A DNA stretch of 64,000 nucleotides from CAVQGZ01 sp963714455 (GTDB lineage: Bacteria; Actinomycetota; Actinomycetes; Jiangellales; Jiangellaceae). The number at the start of each line of letters is the position of its first letter. Position 1 is the stretch's first letter. The position numbers and the translations under genes were made by a program. Where the stretch lies: assembly GCA_963714455.1 (NCBI GenBank), contig CAVQON010000020.1, positions 186,001-250,000 on the forward strand, written 5' to 3'. The notes under the pieces are model-generated. The model was given only the letters and a program-made list of their open reading frames with translations, had not been told where the DNA came from and searched no databases. This document shows positions 16,731 to 27,519 of the stretch, one piece after another.

Positions 16731-18292
16731 TCAGAACGGCGGTGGCTCGGGCTCGGGCTCGGGGGGCGAGTCGGGTCGGTGGTCGTGGGGGTCGGTGGTG
16801 AGGGTGTGTCCGGTGGGGGTGGTCCAGATCAGCCGCCCGTCGGGGTCGAGCTGGGTGTGCCAGTGGGGGGCGTGGGTCTTCAGCCGGTGGTGGCGTCGGC
16901 ACAGGCAGCATGTGTTGTGCGCGGTTGTCGGGCCGTGGGGGTAGGGCACGACGTGGTCGCAGTCGCACGCCGTCGCCGCGCGGGTGCAGCCCGGGGCGCG
17001 ACAGACCGTGTCGCGGGCGTGGGCGAGGCGTTCCATGACCGGCGGGTGCGTATACCCGGCGGCGGGTGGGAGCCGGTCGAGCCAGCGCACCGCCACCGCG
17101 TCACCGCCGGCCGCATCACCGCCGGTCGCGTCACTGGTGGTGGGCAGCCCTGCGCGCAGCAGGGTGCTCAGGCCGAGGAGGTGGCCGGTGTCGGGGTGGT
17201 AGACCAGCGCGCGGCAGCTCGTGGCGTGGGCGGCGAGGTCGCGGGTGGTGGTGGCGGGCAGGGGGCCGTAGCCGGGGACCTCACCCGGTGTCGGGCCGCC
17301 GGTGAGGGTGTCGGCGGGGATCGTGACGGTCACCTGCACCCCCACCCCACCCGGGTTGCCGGGGCTGCCGGGGCTGCTGGTGGGGGTGAGGTCCACATCG
17401 GCGGGGTCGCCGTGGGTGGCCGGGGCGCCGGTGATCATGGTGGTGAGCAGGTCCGCACGCCGCTGCTCCCGGGTGCGGGTGTCGGTGGGGCTGGTCGGGT
17501 CGTGCGCCACCGCGGTCAGCACGGCGCGCACGGTGAGGGCGTCGGTCTCCGGGAGGCGGGCCATCAGGGTCGCCAGCCCGTCCACGCCGGCGGCCTCGAC
17601 CCAGACGCGGCGGTCTCGGGCGTCGCGGCGCGGACAGTCCACCCCGGCGGCAGCCCGGGCGGCGTGGATGAGGCGGCGCATCCGCGCCGACATCTGCCCG
17701 ACCGTGCGGGGCCGGTCCAGCAGCCACACCACCATGCTGGCCTCCACGCTGCGGAGCCGGTCGGGGGTGATGAGGGGGGCGAGCTCGTCGAGGTGCTCGG
17801 CCAGCTTCGTCGCCGTCCACACCTGCACCCGCCCCTGCTCCACCACATCCCGTAGCCGCGTGTGCCGGGACAGGCGGTGCGCGGTGTCCAGACGAGTGGA
17901 CACCTGACGCTCACTGACGGCCAACGCTTGGGCGACCTCCAGGCCCATCCAGCCGTCCGGGTCACAGCACCCCCGCGTGCACGACCCGGGGGCGTGACCC
18001 TCCGGCCCCGTCTCCTGCCGCTGCGTGGCCAGGCGCCGCTCCCGCAGCTCCAGCAGCAGCCGACCCTGCGCCGCCGCGAGCTGGGTGATCAGCCCTTCGG
18101 CGTCGGCGAGCCGGCCAGCAGCTCCTCCTCCGACACCCCCGCCTCGCCGTCGGTGTCCGGCCCGAACACCCGACCGAACCGACCCCACGGAGACCGCGCC
18201 ACCACATCCCCGACCATGACCTCCAGATCACTGGAAACACACTCCCCAGCAACAACCGCGGGAACGGCGGCGGGACGCGGGATCGACGTCAT
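16731..18292 (-). pseudogene. DUF222/HNH endonuclease-like protein (13E12 family), N-terminal frameshift
   Basis: Member of the actinobacterial DUF222 plus HNH family (REP13E12 type). The main frame (16731 to about 18115) carries DUF222 (LADAEGLITQLAAAQGRLLLEL to RRLIHAARAA) and a C-terminal HNH site (CRAPGCTRAATACDCDHVVPY, then NTCCLCRRHHRLKT). Its likely N-terminus is in another frame, starting at the ATG at 18292 (MTSIPRPAAVPAVVAGECV) and ending with VSEEELLAG. Restoring one C near 18115 (GGCTC to GGCCTC) joins the two smoothly. Without that, the 18188 GTG start gives an implausible Gly/Arg-rich head. It is either a real frameshift or a sequence error. Confidence 0.75.
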
Positions 18293-18408
18293 GCGACCAG
18301 CATCCTCGAGGGGTCCGACACAAAGTCCCGACCGACCACCGGAGTGTCCACACCCGCGGGGATCGGCACCCGGCCGCGCATGCCGGTGAGCGTTGCCGGG
18401 GTGAAGCG

Positions 18409-19011
18409 CTAGCCGGGTGGACGGCGCAGCAGCCACACGTGCGGACCGTCGTCGGGCAGGTCGACCTCGCCGTCCACCTCGAAGCCGAGGCGAGCGTAGA
18501 TCGCCAGGTTGACCGGGGTCGCCGTCTCGAGAACGACGGACGTGGCGGTGCGGTCGGCGGAGTCGAGGATCGGCGTGGCGACGGTGCGAGCCAGGCCACG
18601 CCCGCGCCGATCGACGTGCACGGCCAGCACGCCGAGGTACCAGTGCGACTCGGCGGGTCGGAGCCCGTCGATCGCGGCGTCGTAGGCAGTCAGTCGGGCG
18701 TCCTCGTCGGGCGTGAGCAGCCGGTTGAACTCCGGCCACAGGCCGGGGCGCGAGGCGTAGATGCCGCCCGGCGGTTCCCAGAGCGCGACCGCGCCAAGGT
18801 CGTCGGTCACCCAGGCCTCGCCGCCGGACAGGCGCACCTCGGCGAGCCGGGCAAGAAAGGTGTACCCGACGCTGGCCCACCGGTTGGTGCCCGGCCAGAC
18901 CCAGCGCATGATCGGGTCGTCCGCGAAGGCGGTGTGCACGAGCCGTGTCGCCGCATCAGCCTCGCCCGGGGTCATCCGCCGGGATGCCGGGGAGAAGTGA
19001 GGCGTTGTCAT
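18409..19011 (-). CDS. GNAT-family N-acetyltransferase
   Basis: Acetyl-CoA-dependent acyltransferase of 200 residues. The acetyl-CoA motif is visible as LAVHVDRRGRGLARTVATPIL (RxGxG-type), preceded by SHWYLGVL and followed by ETATPVNLAIYARLGFEVDGEVDLP, the usual late part of the fold. Substrate cannot be inferred. ATG at 19011. It lies alone between the DUF222/HNH gene and a tRNA cluster. Confidence 0.9.
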   Translation of the reverse strand: MTTPHFSPASRRMTPGEADAATRLVHTAFADDPIMRWVWPGTNRWASVGYTFLARLAEVRLSGGEAWVTDDLGAVALWEPPGGIYASRPGLWPEFNRLLTPDEDARLTAYDAAIDGLRPAESHWYLGVLAVHVDRRGRGLARTVATPILDSADRTATSVVLETATPVNLAIYARLGFEVDGEVDLPDDGPHVWLLRRPPG

Positions 19012-19018
19012 GAGCGTG

Positions 19019-19091
<73 letters not shown>

Positions 19092-19124
19092 GTGGGGCGT
19101 CAGGGTACTCCCTGACGCTTTCCG

Positions 19125-19199
19125 GGTGAGTGACGGGACTTGAACCCGCGGCCACCTGGACCACAACCAGGTGCTCTACCAGACTGAGCTACACCCACC
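19125..19199 (-). tRNA. tRNA-His (GUG)
   Basis: Acceptor GTGGGTG/CACTCAC with the extra G at -1 facing C73, the histidine identity pair. Anticodon arm CCTGG-TTGTGGT-CCAGG gives anticodon GTG. T arm GCGGGTTCAAGTCCCGT. Confidence 0.95.
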
Positions 19200-19249
19200 A
19201 TTGCGCGGCGAGCCGCGCGAAGGACGAGTGTACCGGCGTCGTGCCCTGC

Positions 19250-19867
19250 CTACGAAACGGTGGCCGCCGCGACGTCGGTGGCGACGGCGCGGGCCGACGC
19301 GCTGGTCATCCCAGGCTCGGGTACGAACACCGACCGCCGGTAGTAACGCAGCTCGTTGATGGAGTCCTGGATGTCGCCCAGCGCCCGGTGGTTGCCGGTC
19401 TTCTCGGGGCTGGCGAAGTACGTGCGGGGGTACCAGTGGCGCGCCAGCTCTTTGATGGTGGACACGTCGACGTTGCGGTAGTGCACCGCGCTCTCGAACT
19501 CCGGCATGTCTCGGGCGAGGAACGTGCGGTCGACGTGCACGGAGTTGCCGGCCAGCGGGGCCTTCTTGAGGTCAGGCACGTGAGCGCGGACGTAGTCGAG
19601 CACCTGTGCGCTCGCCTGCTCCAGCGTCACGCCCGAGGCCAGTCGCTCCAGAAGCCCCGACTCCGTGTGCATCTCGCGCACGCGCTCGGGCATGGTCTCC
19701 AGAGCAGCCGGCGGGGGTGCGATCACCATGTCGACGCCCTCGCCGAGGACGGTGAGGTCGAAGTCGGTGACCAGCACGGCTATCTCGACCAGCGCGTCGC
19801 GTTGCAGGTCGAGACCGGTCATCTCGCAGTCGACCCAGATCAGTCGGGCAGCACTCACACCCGCCAC
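19250..19867 (-). CDS. orn: Oligoribonuclease
   Basis: DEDDh 3'-5' exonuclease that degrades the shortest RNAs, including pGpG. All catalytic blocks are present: IWVDCEMTGLD, then AGNSVHVDRTFLARDMP, IKELARHWYP and the late NHRALGDIQDSINELRYYR. About 205 residues. GTG at 19867 or the GTG three codons in (19858, MSAARLIW) could be the start; the second is closer to the family norm. It lies between tRNA-His and tRNA-Arg, all on the minus strand. Confidence 0.96.
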   Translation of the reverse strand: MAGVSAARLIWVDCEMTGLDLQRDALVEIAVLVTDFDLTVLGEGVDMVIAPPPAALETMPERVREMHTESGLLERLASGVTLEQASAQVLDYVRAHVPDLKKAPLAGNSVHVDRTFLARDMPEFESAVHYRNVDVSTIKELARHWYPRTYFASPEKTGNHRALGDIQDSINELRYYRRSVFVPEPGMTSASARAVATDVAAATVS

Positions 19868-19883
19868 CCTACGTGGCGTGCAG

Positions 19884-19957
19884 CGCGCCCGGCAGGACTC
19901 GAACCTGCGACCAAGTGCTTAGAAGGCACCTGCTCTGTCCAGCTGAGCTACGGGCGC
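19884..19957 (-). tRNA. tRNA-Arg (UCU)
   Basis: Acceptor GCGCCCG/CGGGCGC with discriminator G, D arm GCTCAGCTGGACAGAGC, anticodon loop CTTCTAA giving anticodon TCT, T arm GCAGGTTCGAGTCCTGC. CCA not encoded. Confidence 0.95.
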
Positions 19958-19972
19958 CGGGACAGTGCTCGC

Positions 19973-20506
19973 CTAGCTGGCCGTCTGGCTCACGGTGTAG
20001 GTGACCACGGTCTCTCCGCCGTCTCCGGTGACGAGGACGAGTACCGACAGGTCGTCTTTCTCGGCCAGCACGGTGCCGCCGGAGCCGTCGGCACCGCCGA
20101 ACTGGCTCGCGTTCTCGACGGTGAAACCGGACGACTCGAGGTCTGTGCCCACCTGCTCGGCCACGGCCGTCGGATCGCCGCTGGTGGTGACCACGACGCT
20201 CCAGCCCAGGCCGTCGGCCGACTCGAGACGCTGCGCGAACGACACCTCGCCCTCGGGCAGCGGCACGTCAGCGGGGAAGTCGTCGGGAACCGAGCCGGCA
20301 CCGGCGGTGATGCTGCCCTCTTCGGTGTCGACGGTGAAGCTGTCGTCGTCGATCTGCACGTCGGCCGAGGGGCCGATCTCGTTCTCCAGCGCCTTCTCCA
20401 CGGCGCCCTCGGCGAGTCCCTCGACGGCGTTGCCGCAGCCGGACAAGGCCACGGCGGCTGCCCCCACGACGACTGCGGTACGGACCAGCACGGTTGCTCG
20501 GATCAT
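19973..20506 (-). CDS. Predicted secreted lipoprotein
   Basis: 177-residue protein with an N-terminal signal sequence (TAVVVGAAAVALSGCG) ending in a lipobox, so Cys24 is the likely lipid-anchored residue. The mature part is acidic, with an N-terminal NAVEGLAEGAVEKALE helix and two beta-rich stretches (VQIDDDSFTVDTEEGSITAG; WSVVVTTSGDPTAVAEQV). I do not recognise a family with confidence. ATG start. Downstream is tRNA-Arg; upstream, divergent, is the GTPase pair. Confidence 0.85.
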   Translation of the reverse strand: MIRATVLVRTAVVVGAAAVALSGCGNAVEGLAEGAVEKALENEIGPSADVQIDDDSFTVDTEEGSITAGAGSVPDDFPADVPLPEGEVSFAQRLESADGLGWSVVVTTSGDPTAVAEQVGTDLESSGFTVENASQFGGADGSGGTVLAEKDDLSVLVLVTGDGGETVVTYTVSQTAS

Positions 20507-20572
20507 GCCGACGATTATGGCACCGTATCGACGCGTCGCGACGAAGCCAGCGCGCAGGGGAGGAGGCCGTCG

Positions 20573-21463
20573 GTGATCGATCAGGCAACGCCTGCCCAGC
20601 GCGCGGCCGTGGACCTGGCTGGGGCGCTACGCGAGGTCGAGGGTGTCCCGGCTGTCGTCTCGCTGGCCGAGCAGGTCGAACAAGCGCTGGTTCCGCGGCT
20701 GGACGGTGCCGACCGGCCACTGCTGGTCGTCCTCGGTGGGTCGACCGGCGTCGGCAAGTCGACGCTGCTGAACTCGCTCGTCGGACGGCGCGTGTCGCGG
20801 GCCGGCGTGCTGCGGCCCACGACGCGGGTGCCGGTGCTCGTCCACCACCCCGACGACGTCGAGCGCATCGCCGGGTGGCCGGTGGCCGAGGGAACAGAGG
20901 TGGTGGCAGACGCCGCCATGCCGGCCGGGCTGGCCATGCTGGACTCACCCGACCTCGACTCCGTCGAGCACCACAACCGGGTGGTCGCCACGCGCCTCAT
21001 CGACAGCGCCGACCTGTGGCTTGCGGTCACGTCGGCGTCGCGCTACGCCGACGCCGTCCCCTGGCAGGCGCTGCGTCGCTCTGCTGCCCGGCGCGGCACG
21101 ACCGCGGTTGTCCTCAACCGGGTGGGCGCGCTCGCTGTCGGCACGGTGTCGACGCACGTAGCCACGCTCATGGCGCAGGCCGGGCTTGCCGACTCGCCGC
21201 TCGTCGTGGTGTCCGAGCACGAGGCGGTGGACGGGGTGCTGCCCGCGGAGGCGGTCGCCACGTTGACAGGTCTGCTGCGTGCCCTCGGCGGGGACGCTGG
21301 GCTGCGCGCGACGGTGCGGCGCTCCAGCGTGGCCGGAGCCGTCGCCGACGTCGTTGCTCAGGTCGAGCTGGTCGTGGCCGAGCAGGACGGGCGCATGCCG
21401 GACGAGGTGGCCGGTCGCCTCACCGACGCCGTGCATCGGCTCACGGTCGAGGTGGGCGCGTGA
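20573..21463 (+). CDS. Dynamin-like GTPase, first of a pair
   Basis: GTP-binding protein of 296 residues. P-loop LGGSTGVGKSTLLNSLVG (about residues 58-75), switch Thr in RPTTRVPVL, a G3-like AMLDSPDLDSVEHHN, and a G4-like VLNRVG in place of canonical NKxD, as in many bacterial dynamin-like proteins. It lacks a large assembly stalk or membrane helix. GTG start with GGGAGGAGG upstream. Its stop overlaps the GTG of a second GTPase (GTGA at 21460), so the two should be made together; pairs of dynamin-like genes are known in actinobacteria. Confidence 0.87.
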   Translation: MIDQATPAQRAAVDLAGALREVEGVPAVVSLAEQVEQALVPRLDGADRPLLVVLGGSTGVGKSTLLNSLVGRRVSRAGVLRPTTRVPVLVHHPDDVERIAGWPVAEGTEVVADAAMPAGLAMLDSPDLDSVEHHNRVVATRLIDSADLWLAVTSASRYADAVPWQALRRSAARRGTTAVVLNRVGALAVGTVSTHVATLMAQAGLADSPLVVVSEHEAVDGVLPAEAVATLTGLLRALGGDAGLRATVRRSSVAGAVADVVAQVELVVAEQDGRMPDEVAGRLTDAVHRLTVEVGA

Positions 21464-23013
21464 GCGAGACCACGTTGGACGCTCGACTGCAGGCGCTGAC
21501 CGAGGCCACGATGCTGCTGGGCCGCTTCGTCAGCGCCGAGACGGTGGCCGACGTCGAGGCGGTGAAGACGCGCGCCGGCGAGCGCACGGGCCTCGGGCTC
21601 GACCTCACCGTGGTCGCGTTGGCCGGGTCGACCGGCTCGGGCAAGTCGACGCTGTTCAACGCCCTCGCCGGGCTCGACCTGGCCGAGGCCGGGGTGCGAC
21701 GTCCGACGACGACGGTCGCGCTGGCGTGCGTCTGGGGCGGCGTGGACGCCGACCCGCTGCTCGACTGGCTGGCCGTGCCGGCACGTCGACGGGTGGCCCG
21801 GCAGAGCCCGCTGGACGACACGGCGCACCCGTTGGACGGGCTCGTGCTGCTCGACCTGCCCGACCACGACTCGATGGTCACCGAGCACCGTGTCGAGGTC
21901 GACCGCCTCGTCGGCCTGGTGGACGTCGTCGTCTGGGTCACCGACCCGGTCAAGTACGCCGATGCGCTGCTGCACGAGGAGTACCTGGCCACGCTCACCC
22001 AGCACGGGTCGGTCGTGCTGGTGGTTCTCAACCAGATCGACCGTCTGAGCCCCGCCGAGCAGCGGGCCTGCCTCACCGACCTTCGGCGCCTGGTGCGTCG
22101 CGACGGCTTGCTCGACGTCGAGGTGCTGGCCATGTCCGCCGGCAGCGGCGACGGCGTGGACGTGCTGCGGGCGCGCCTCGAAGCCGTCGTCGACTCCCGG
22201 CTGGCCGCGACACAGCGCCTGTCGGCCGACGTCGCGGTGCTGGCGAGGACCGTGCGCAGCGAGGCCGGGCTCGCTGCCACGCGGGCGCACCGCGCCAGGT
22301 CGCGCGACCACGACGAGCTGGCCGTGGACGACCTCGACAGCCTTGTGCGCGAGCTGACGCACGCCGTGGAGATCGACGCCGTGGTCGCCGACGTGCACGA
22401 CTCGGCCCTTCTGCAGGCGTCGCAGGCATTGCGGTGGCCGGTCGACCGGACAGCCGCATCCCAGGCGCCGGAGCCTCGCGCAGTGCCCGGGGAGCCGGCC
22501 CGCCGGCTGCTGACCGGCTACCTGGACCAGTACGTGCAACCCCTGCCGCCGGTCTGGGCCGACCAGGTGCGCAACGAGCTGGCCGGGGCCGCCGAGTCGA
22601 TGCCGGACGGCTGGGTCGAGTCGCTGGCGGCGGCGCGGAACACCGAACCACCGCCGCCGGCGTGGTGGGCGCAGCACCGGCAGCGTCAGTGGTTCGTGCT
22701 CGCCGCAGGGGTCGCGAGCGCCCTGGTCGCCCTGGTGCTCGTCGGGCTGGTCGTCGCCGGGTCGGCGGTGCCGGCCTGGGCCTGGGCCGCGCCGCTGCTG
22801 CTGGCCGGGGCGTCGGGACTGGGGGCCGTCGTGCTGAACCGCCAGGTGGGGGGTGCGCGCGAAGCGTGGGCGCAGGAGCGTGCGCAGGCGTCGCAGGCCG
22901 ATCTCACCGCCCTCATCAGGCGAGACGCGGACTCGCGGCTGGACCTTCCGCTGCGTGCTCAGCGCCGCGACTTCGATCGCGCGCACGAGGCCCTGGCCGC
23001 CGCGGGCGGCTGA
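21460..23013 (+). CDS. Dynamin-like membrane GTPase, second of a pair
   Basis: 517-residue partner of the preceding GTPase. P-loop LAGSTGSGKSTLFNALAG, switch RRPTTTVAL, G3-like LLDLPDHDSM, and G4 NQID within VLVVLNQIDRLSP. After a helical region with Asp/Arg-rich segments, two adjacent transmembrane helices lie at about residues 408-455 (FVLAAGVASALVALVLVGLV; WAWAAPLLLAGASGLGAVVL), then a charged tail. This layout suits a membrane-remodelling or division-linked dynamin-like protein, with the soluble first GTPase as partner. Role is inferred from architecture only. Confidence 0.87.
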   Translation: MSETTLDARLQALTEATMLLGRFVSAETVADVEAVKTRAGERTGLGLDLTVVALAGSTGSGKSTLFNALAGLDLAEAGVRRPTTTVALACVWGGVDADPLLDWLAVPARRRVARQSPLDDTAHPLDGLVLLDLPDHDSMVTEHRVEVDRLVGLVDVVVWVTDPVKYADALLHEEYLATLTQHGSVVLVVLNQIDRLSPAEQRACLTDLRRLVRRDGLLDVEVLAMSAGSGDGVDVLRARLEAVVDSRLAATQRLSADVAVLARTVRSEAGLAATRAHRARSRDHDELAVDDLDSLVRELTHAVEIDAVVADVHDSALLQASQALRWPVDRTAASQAPEPRAVPGEPARRLLTGYLDQYVQPLPPVWADQVRNELAGAAESMPDGWVESLAAARNTEPPPPAWWAQHRQRQWFVLAAGVASALVALVLVGLVVAGSAVPAWAWAAPLLLAGASGLGAVVLNRQVGGAREAWAQERAQASQADLTALIRRDADSRLDLPLRAQRRDFDRAHEALAAAGG

Positions 23014-23094
23014 GCGCCACCGCGACACCGGCGATGCCGGCCTCCGGCATCGGCGGGAGAGAGCACCCCCGCAGCCCGCCTACCCTTGTCACCT

Positions 23095-24778
<1,684 letters not shown>

Positions 24779-24781
24779 CGC

Positions 24782-25435
24782 TTGTCAGCGGCAGACGGGG
24801 CGGGCGTCCTGCACCTGGACGGGTCGCCCCGCGACCTGGCGGTCTTCGCCGAGCGGGCGGCCCGGCACGACCCGGGAACACCCGTGCGCCTGGTCGCGGC
24901 GGGCGCGACCCTGGCGGCGTTCGTCACCACCCCGTTCGAAGCCCTGGGTCTACGCGCCACCCGACTGAGCGAGCCGGCCGACCTCGACGTGCTCGTCGAG
25001 GCGGTCGGGCTCGGCGCCCGTGCCCGCGCCGTGGCCGACGGCCGGCTGTCGCTGCCCCCGCGGCTGCCCGACCTGTCGTGGACGTCCCCGTTGCCGCCTC
25101 GCTCCGGGTGGGCCGAGGTCGGACGGCTCGACGTCGCCGAGGTGGCCGCGCGTGTCGCCGACGACACGGCGGAGTTCACCCGCCAGGCCCAGCAGGTGCC
25201 GGCCGGCCGCGGTGCCAACGCGGCGCTGGAGGGCATCGCCGCCGACCTGTGGGCGCGGCCGCTGCTGGGCTCGGCTCCCAGCCGGCTGGCGCACACCGCC
25301 CACTACCTGGGCTTCTTGTCGCAGGACGGCGGCGCGGTCGTGGTGCGCAGCATCGGCGCCTGGCACCGCCTCGACACGTCCGCCGGCGTCGCTCTGGCCC
25401 GGGTCGGCGACCCGTTGGGCCTGTTCGTCAGCTGA
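24782..25435 (+). CDS. Conserved hypothetical protein
   Basis: 217-residue acidic protein that I cannot assign to a named family. No signal peptide or membrane helix. Notable segments are RLSEPADLDVLVEAVGLGARARAV, a central DDTAEFTRQAQQVPAGRGANAALEGIAADLWARPLLG, and a C-terminal beta-rich GAVVVRSIGAWHRLDTSAGVALARVGDPLG. The best start is the TTG at 24782, three bases after the ettA stop, so it is probably co-transcribed with ettA. Its 3' end overlaps the convergent glucosidase by 8 bp. Confidence 0.75.
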   Translation: MSAADGAGVLHLDGSPRDLAVFAERAARHDPGTPVRLVAAGATLAAFVTTPFEALGLRATRLSEPADLDVLVEAVGLGARARAVADGRLSLPPRLPDLSWTSPLPPRSGWAEVGRLDVAEVAARVADDTAEFTRQAQQVPAGRGANAALEGIAADLWARPLLGSAPSRLAHTAHYLGFLSQDGGAVVVRSIGAWHRLDTSAGVALARVGDPLGLFVS

Positions 25436-27068
25436 GCAGCACCCAGGCCGCCTCGTCGGCGCCCAGCGTCTCACCGACCGGACCGCTGGACACCAGAACC
25501 TCACCCGGCGGCAGCGCGACGGGTGTCGCGGACAGGTTGACGACCACCTCGACGGTGGCGCCGTCGGCGCTGCTGCGCCGAAACCGCAGCACGTCGACCG
25601 GGCTGTCGACCCACGCCATGCCCGGTGCCCTCAGCGCCGGCTCGCGCCGCCGGGCGGCCAGCGCCGTGCGGTAGAGGGTGAGCATCGACGCGGGGTCGTC
25701 GCGCTGCACCGAGGCGGCCCGGGCGCTCCACTCCGTGGGCTGCGGCAACCAGGCACCGTTGTCGCCGAAGCCGAGCGAGGTCCCGGTCGGCTCCCACGGC
25801 AACGGGACGCGACAGCCGTCTCGTCCAACCTCGCCGTGCTCGCTGCGAAAGAACACCGGGTCGTCGCGCAGAGCGTCCGGGATGTCGGTGACCTCTTCCA
25901 GCCCGAGCTCCTCGCCCTGGTAGAGGTACACGCTGCCGGGCAGCCCCAGGCTCAGCAACGCTGCCGCGCGGGCCCGGCGGCGGCCGAGGTCGAGGTCGAG
26001 CCCCTCGAAGTCGTACTTGCTGGGACCGAAGCGCTCGCGGTCCTTGGCCGGACGTCCGTAGCGCGACACATGCCGCGGGATGTCGTGGTTGCTCAGCACC
26101 CACGTGGCGGGCGCGTCGGCGGCCCGCGCGGCCGCCAGCCCGGTCTCGATGCCCGCGCGCAGCCCGGCGGCATCCCAGTCGGGGTCGGTGAGCTCGAACG
26201 CGAACGACGTGTGCAGCTCGTCCGGACGCAGGTACAGCGCGAGCCGGGCCGGGTCGTCCAGCCACACCTCGCCCACGAACACCCGCGGGTCGGCGTAGGA
26301 GTCGGCGACGGCCCGCCACCCCCGGTAGATCTCGTGCACCTCGTCGCGGTCCCAGTGCGGGTGGCGAACCCGATCGGGTGCCGCCATCAGTGACTCGTCG
26401 GCAGTACCCAGGTCGGGCAGGGTCGGGTCTTTCGCCATGCCGTGCGCCACGTCGATGCGAAAGCCGTCGACGCCTCTGTCGAACCAGAAACGCAGGATGT
26501 CGTGGAACTCCTCCACGACCTCGGCGTTCGACCAGTTGAGGTCGGGCTGGCTGGCGTCGAACAGGTGCAGGTACCACTGGCCCGCGCTGCCGTCGGCCTC
26601 ATCGACCCGTGTCCAGGCGGTGCCGCCGAACGTGCTGCGCCAGTCGTTGGGCGGCAGCTCGCCGTCGGGGCCCCGTCCGTCGCGAAACCAGTACCGGGCC
26701 CGCTCGGGGCTGCCTGGCGGGCTCGCGAGTGCCGCGGCGAACCAGGCGTGCTCGGACGAGGTGTGGTTCGGCACGACGTCGGCCAGCACCTTGAGCCCGA
26801 GCGCGTGCGCCTCGACGATCAGCGCCTCGGCCTGCTCCAGCGTGCCGAACATCGGGTTGATGTCGCGGTAGTCGGCGACGTCGTACCCGCCGTCGGCGAG
26901 CGGCGAGGGGTACCACGGGTTGACCCAGATGGCGTCCACGCCGAGGTCGGCCAGGTAGGGCAGCCGCGAGCGCAGACCGGTGAGGTCACCGGTGCCGTCA
27001 GCGTTGCCGTCGGCGAACGAGCGGATGTAGACCTGGTACACCACCGCGTCGCGCCACCACTGCGTCAC
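25428..27068 (-). CDS. GH13 alpha-glucosidase / oligo-1,6-glucosidase
   Basis: Glycoside hydrolase family 13 enzyme of 546 residues acting on short alpha-glucosides or releasing glucose from trehalose- or isomaltose-like substrates. Conserved regions: ADVVPNHTSSEHAWF, the nucleophile in GFRIDVAHGMAKD, the acid/base Glu in VFVGEVWLDDP, and SNHDIPRH. The N-terminus WWRDAVVYQVYIRSFADGNADGTGDLTGL is typical of oligo-1,6-glucosidases. GTG at 27068 has GGAGG upstream and overlaps the hemoglobin stop (GTGA). The same hemoglobin-glucosidase pairing occurs in mycobacteria (glbO-aglA). Confidence 0.94.
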   Translation of the reverse strand: MTQWWRDAVVYQVYIRSFADGNADGTGDLTGLRSRLPYLADLGVDAIWVNPWYPSPLADGGYDVADYRDINPMFGTLEQAEALIVEAHALGLKVLADVVPNHTSSEHAWFAAALASPPGSPERARYWFRDGRGPDGELPPNDWRSTFGGTAWTRVDEADGSAGQWYLHLFDASQPDLNWSNAEVVEEFHDILRFWFDRGVDGFRIDVAHGMAKDPTLPDLGTADESLMAAPDRVRHPHWDRDEVHEIYRGWRAVADSYADPRVFVGEVWLDDPARLALYLRPDELHTSFAFELTDPDWDAAGLRAGIETGLAAARAADAPATWVLSNHDIPRHVSRYGRPAKDRERFGPSKYDFEGLDLDLGRRRARAAALLSLGLPGSVYLYQGEELGLEEVTDIPDALRDDPVFFRSEHGEVGRDGCRVPLPWEPTGTSLGFGDNGAWLPQPTEWSARAASVQRDDPASMLTLYRTALAARRREPALRAPGMAWVDSPVDVLRFRRSSADGATVEVVVNLSATPVALPPGEVLVSSGPVGETLGADEAAWVLLS

Positions 27069-27460
27069 TGGGTTCCTCCGGTGTTGACCATCGAGAGTGC
27101 GGCTCGTTCGAGATAGGTCCAGAGCACGGCCTCGTGCGCCGGGTCGAGCGTGCCGTCGGCGACGAGGTCGTCGACAGCCGCACGCATGTGCGTGAGCCAG
27201 CGCGCCCGGGCGTCGTGGTCGATGGGGAAGGGCGCGTGACGCATCCGTAGCCGCGGGTGCCCGCGCTGCTCGGAGTAGGTCGTGGGGCCGCCCCAGTACT
27301 GCTCCAGGAACAGGCGCAGCCGATCGGCGGCGGGGCCCAGGTCGTCCTCGGGGTACATCGGTCGCAGGCCGTCGTCGGTGGCCACCCCGGCGTAGAACCG
27401 ACTGACCAGCCGCTCGAAGGTCGCGTGCCCGCCGATCTCGTCGTAGAAGGTCGCAGTCAT
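27065..27460 (-). CDS. glbO: Group II truncated hemoglobin
   Basis: Oxygen-binding heme protein of 131 residues. The group II signature LEQYWGGPTTYSEQRGHPRLRMRHAPFPI is present, with the GlbO tryptophan in YWGGP and the proximal histidine in RMRHAPF; an N-terminal FYDEIGGHATFERLV carries the usual phenylalanines. Proposed roles in relatives are oxygen sensing, peroxide chemistry or oxygen supply to respiration. Start ATG at 27460; its stop overlaps the start of the GH13 gene, and a translated coupling is expected. Divergent from an OsmC gene. Confidence 0.95.
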   Translation of the reverse strand: MTATFYDEIGGHATFERLVSRFYAGVATDDGLRPMYPEDDLGPAADRLRLFLEQYWGGPTTYSEQRGHPRLRMRHAPFPIDHDARARWLTHMRAAVDDLVADGTLDPAHEAVLWTYLERAALSMVNTGGTQ

Positions 27461-27519
27461 AGGCCGTGAACGCTACCTTTCGCGTGCGCTCGGGGGCGCA
27501 GTCGAGCAGGATCGTCGCC

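Noticed and set aside
19130..20572. Plus-strand open frame running from tRNA-His through orn and tRNA-Arg into the first GTPase
   Set aside because: It crosses tRNA genes and is antisense to orn; the GTPase proper starts at the GTG at 20573 behind GGGAGGAGG.
21358..23028. Long minus-strand open frame opposite the second GTPase
   Set aside because: It mirrors the codon bias of the real GTPase in GC-rich DNA and its translation is low-complexity His/Arg/Gln-rich with no domain.
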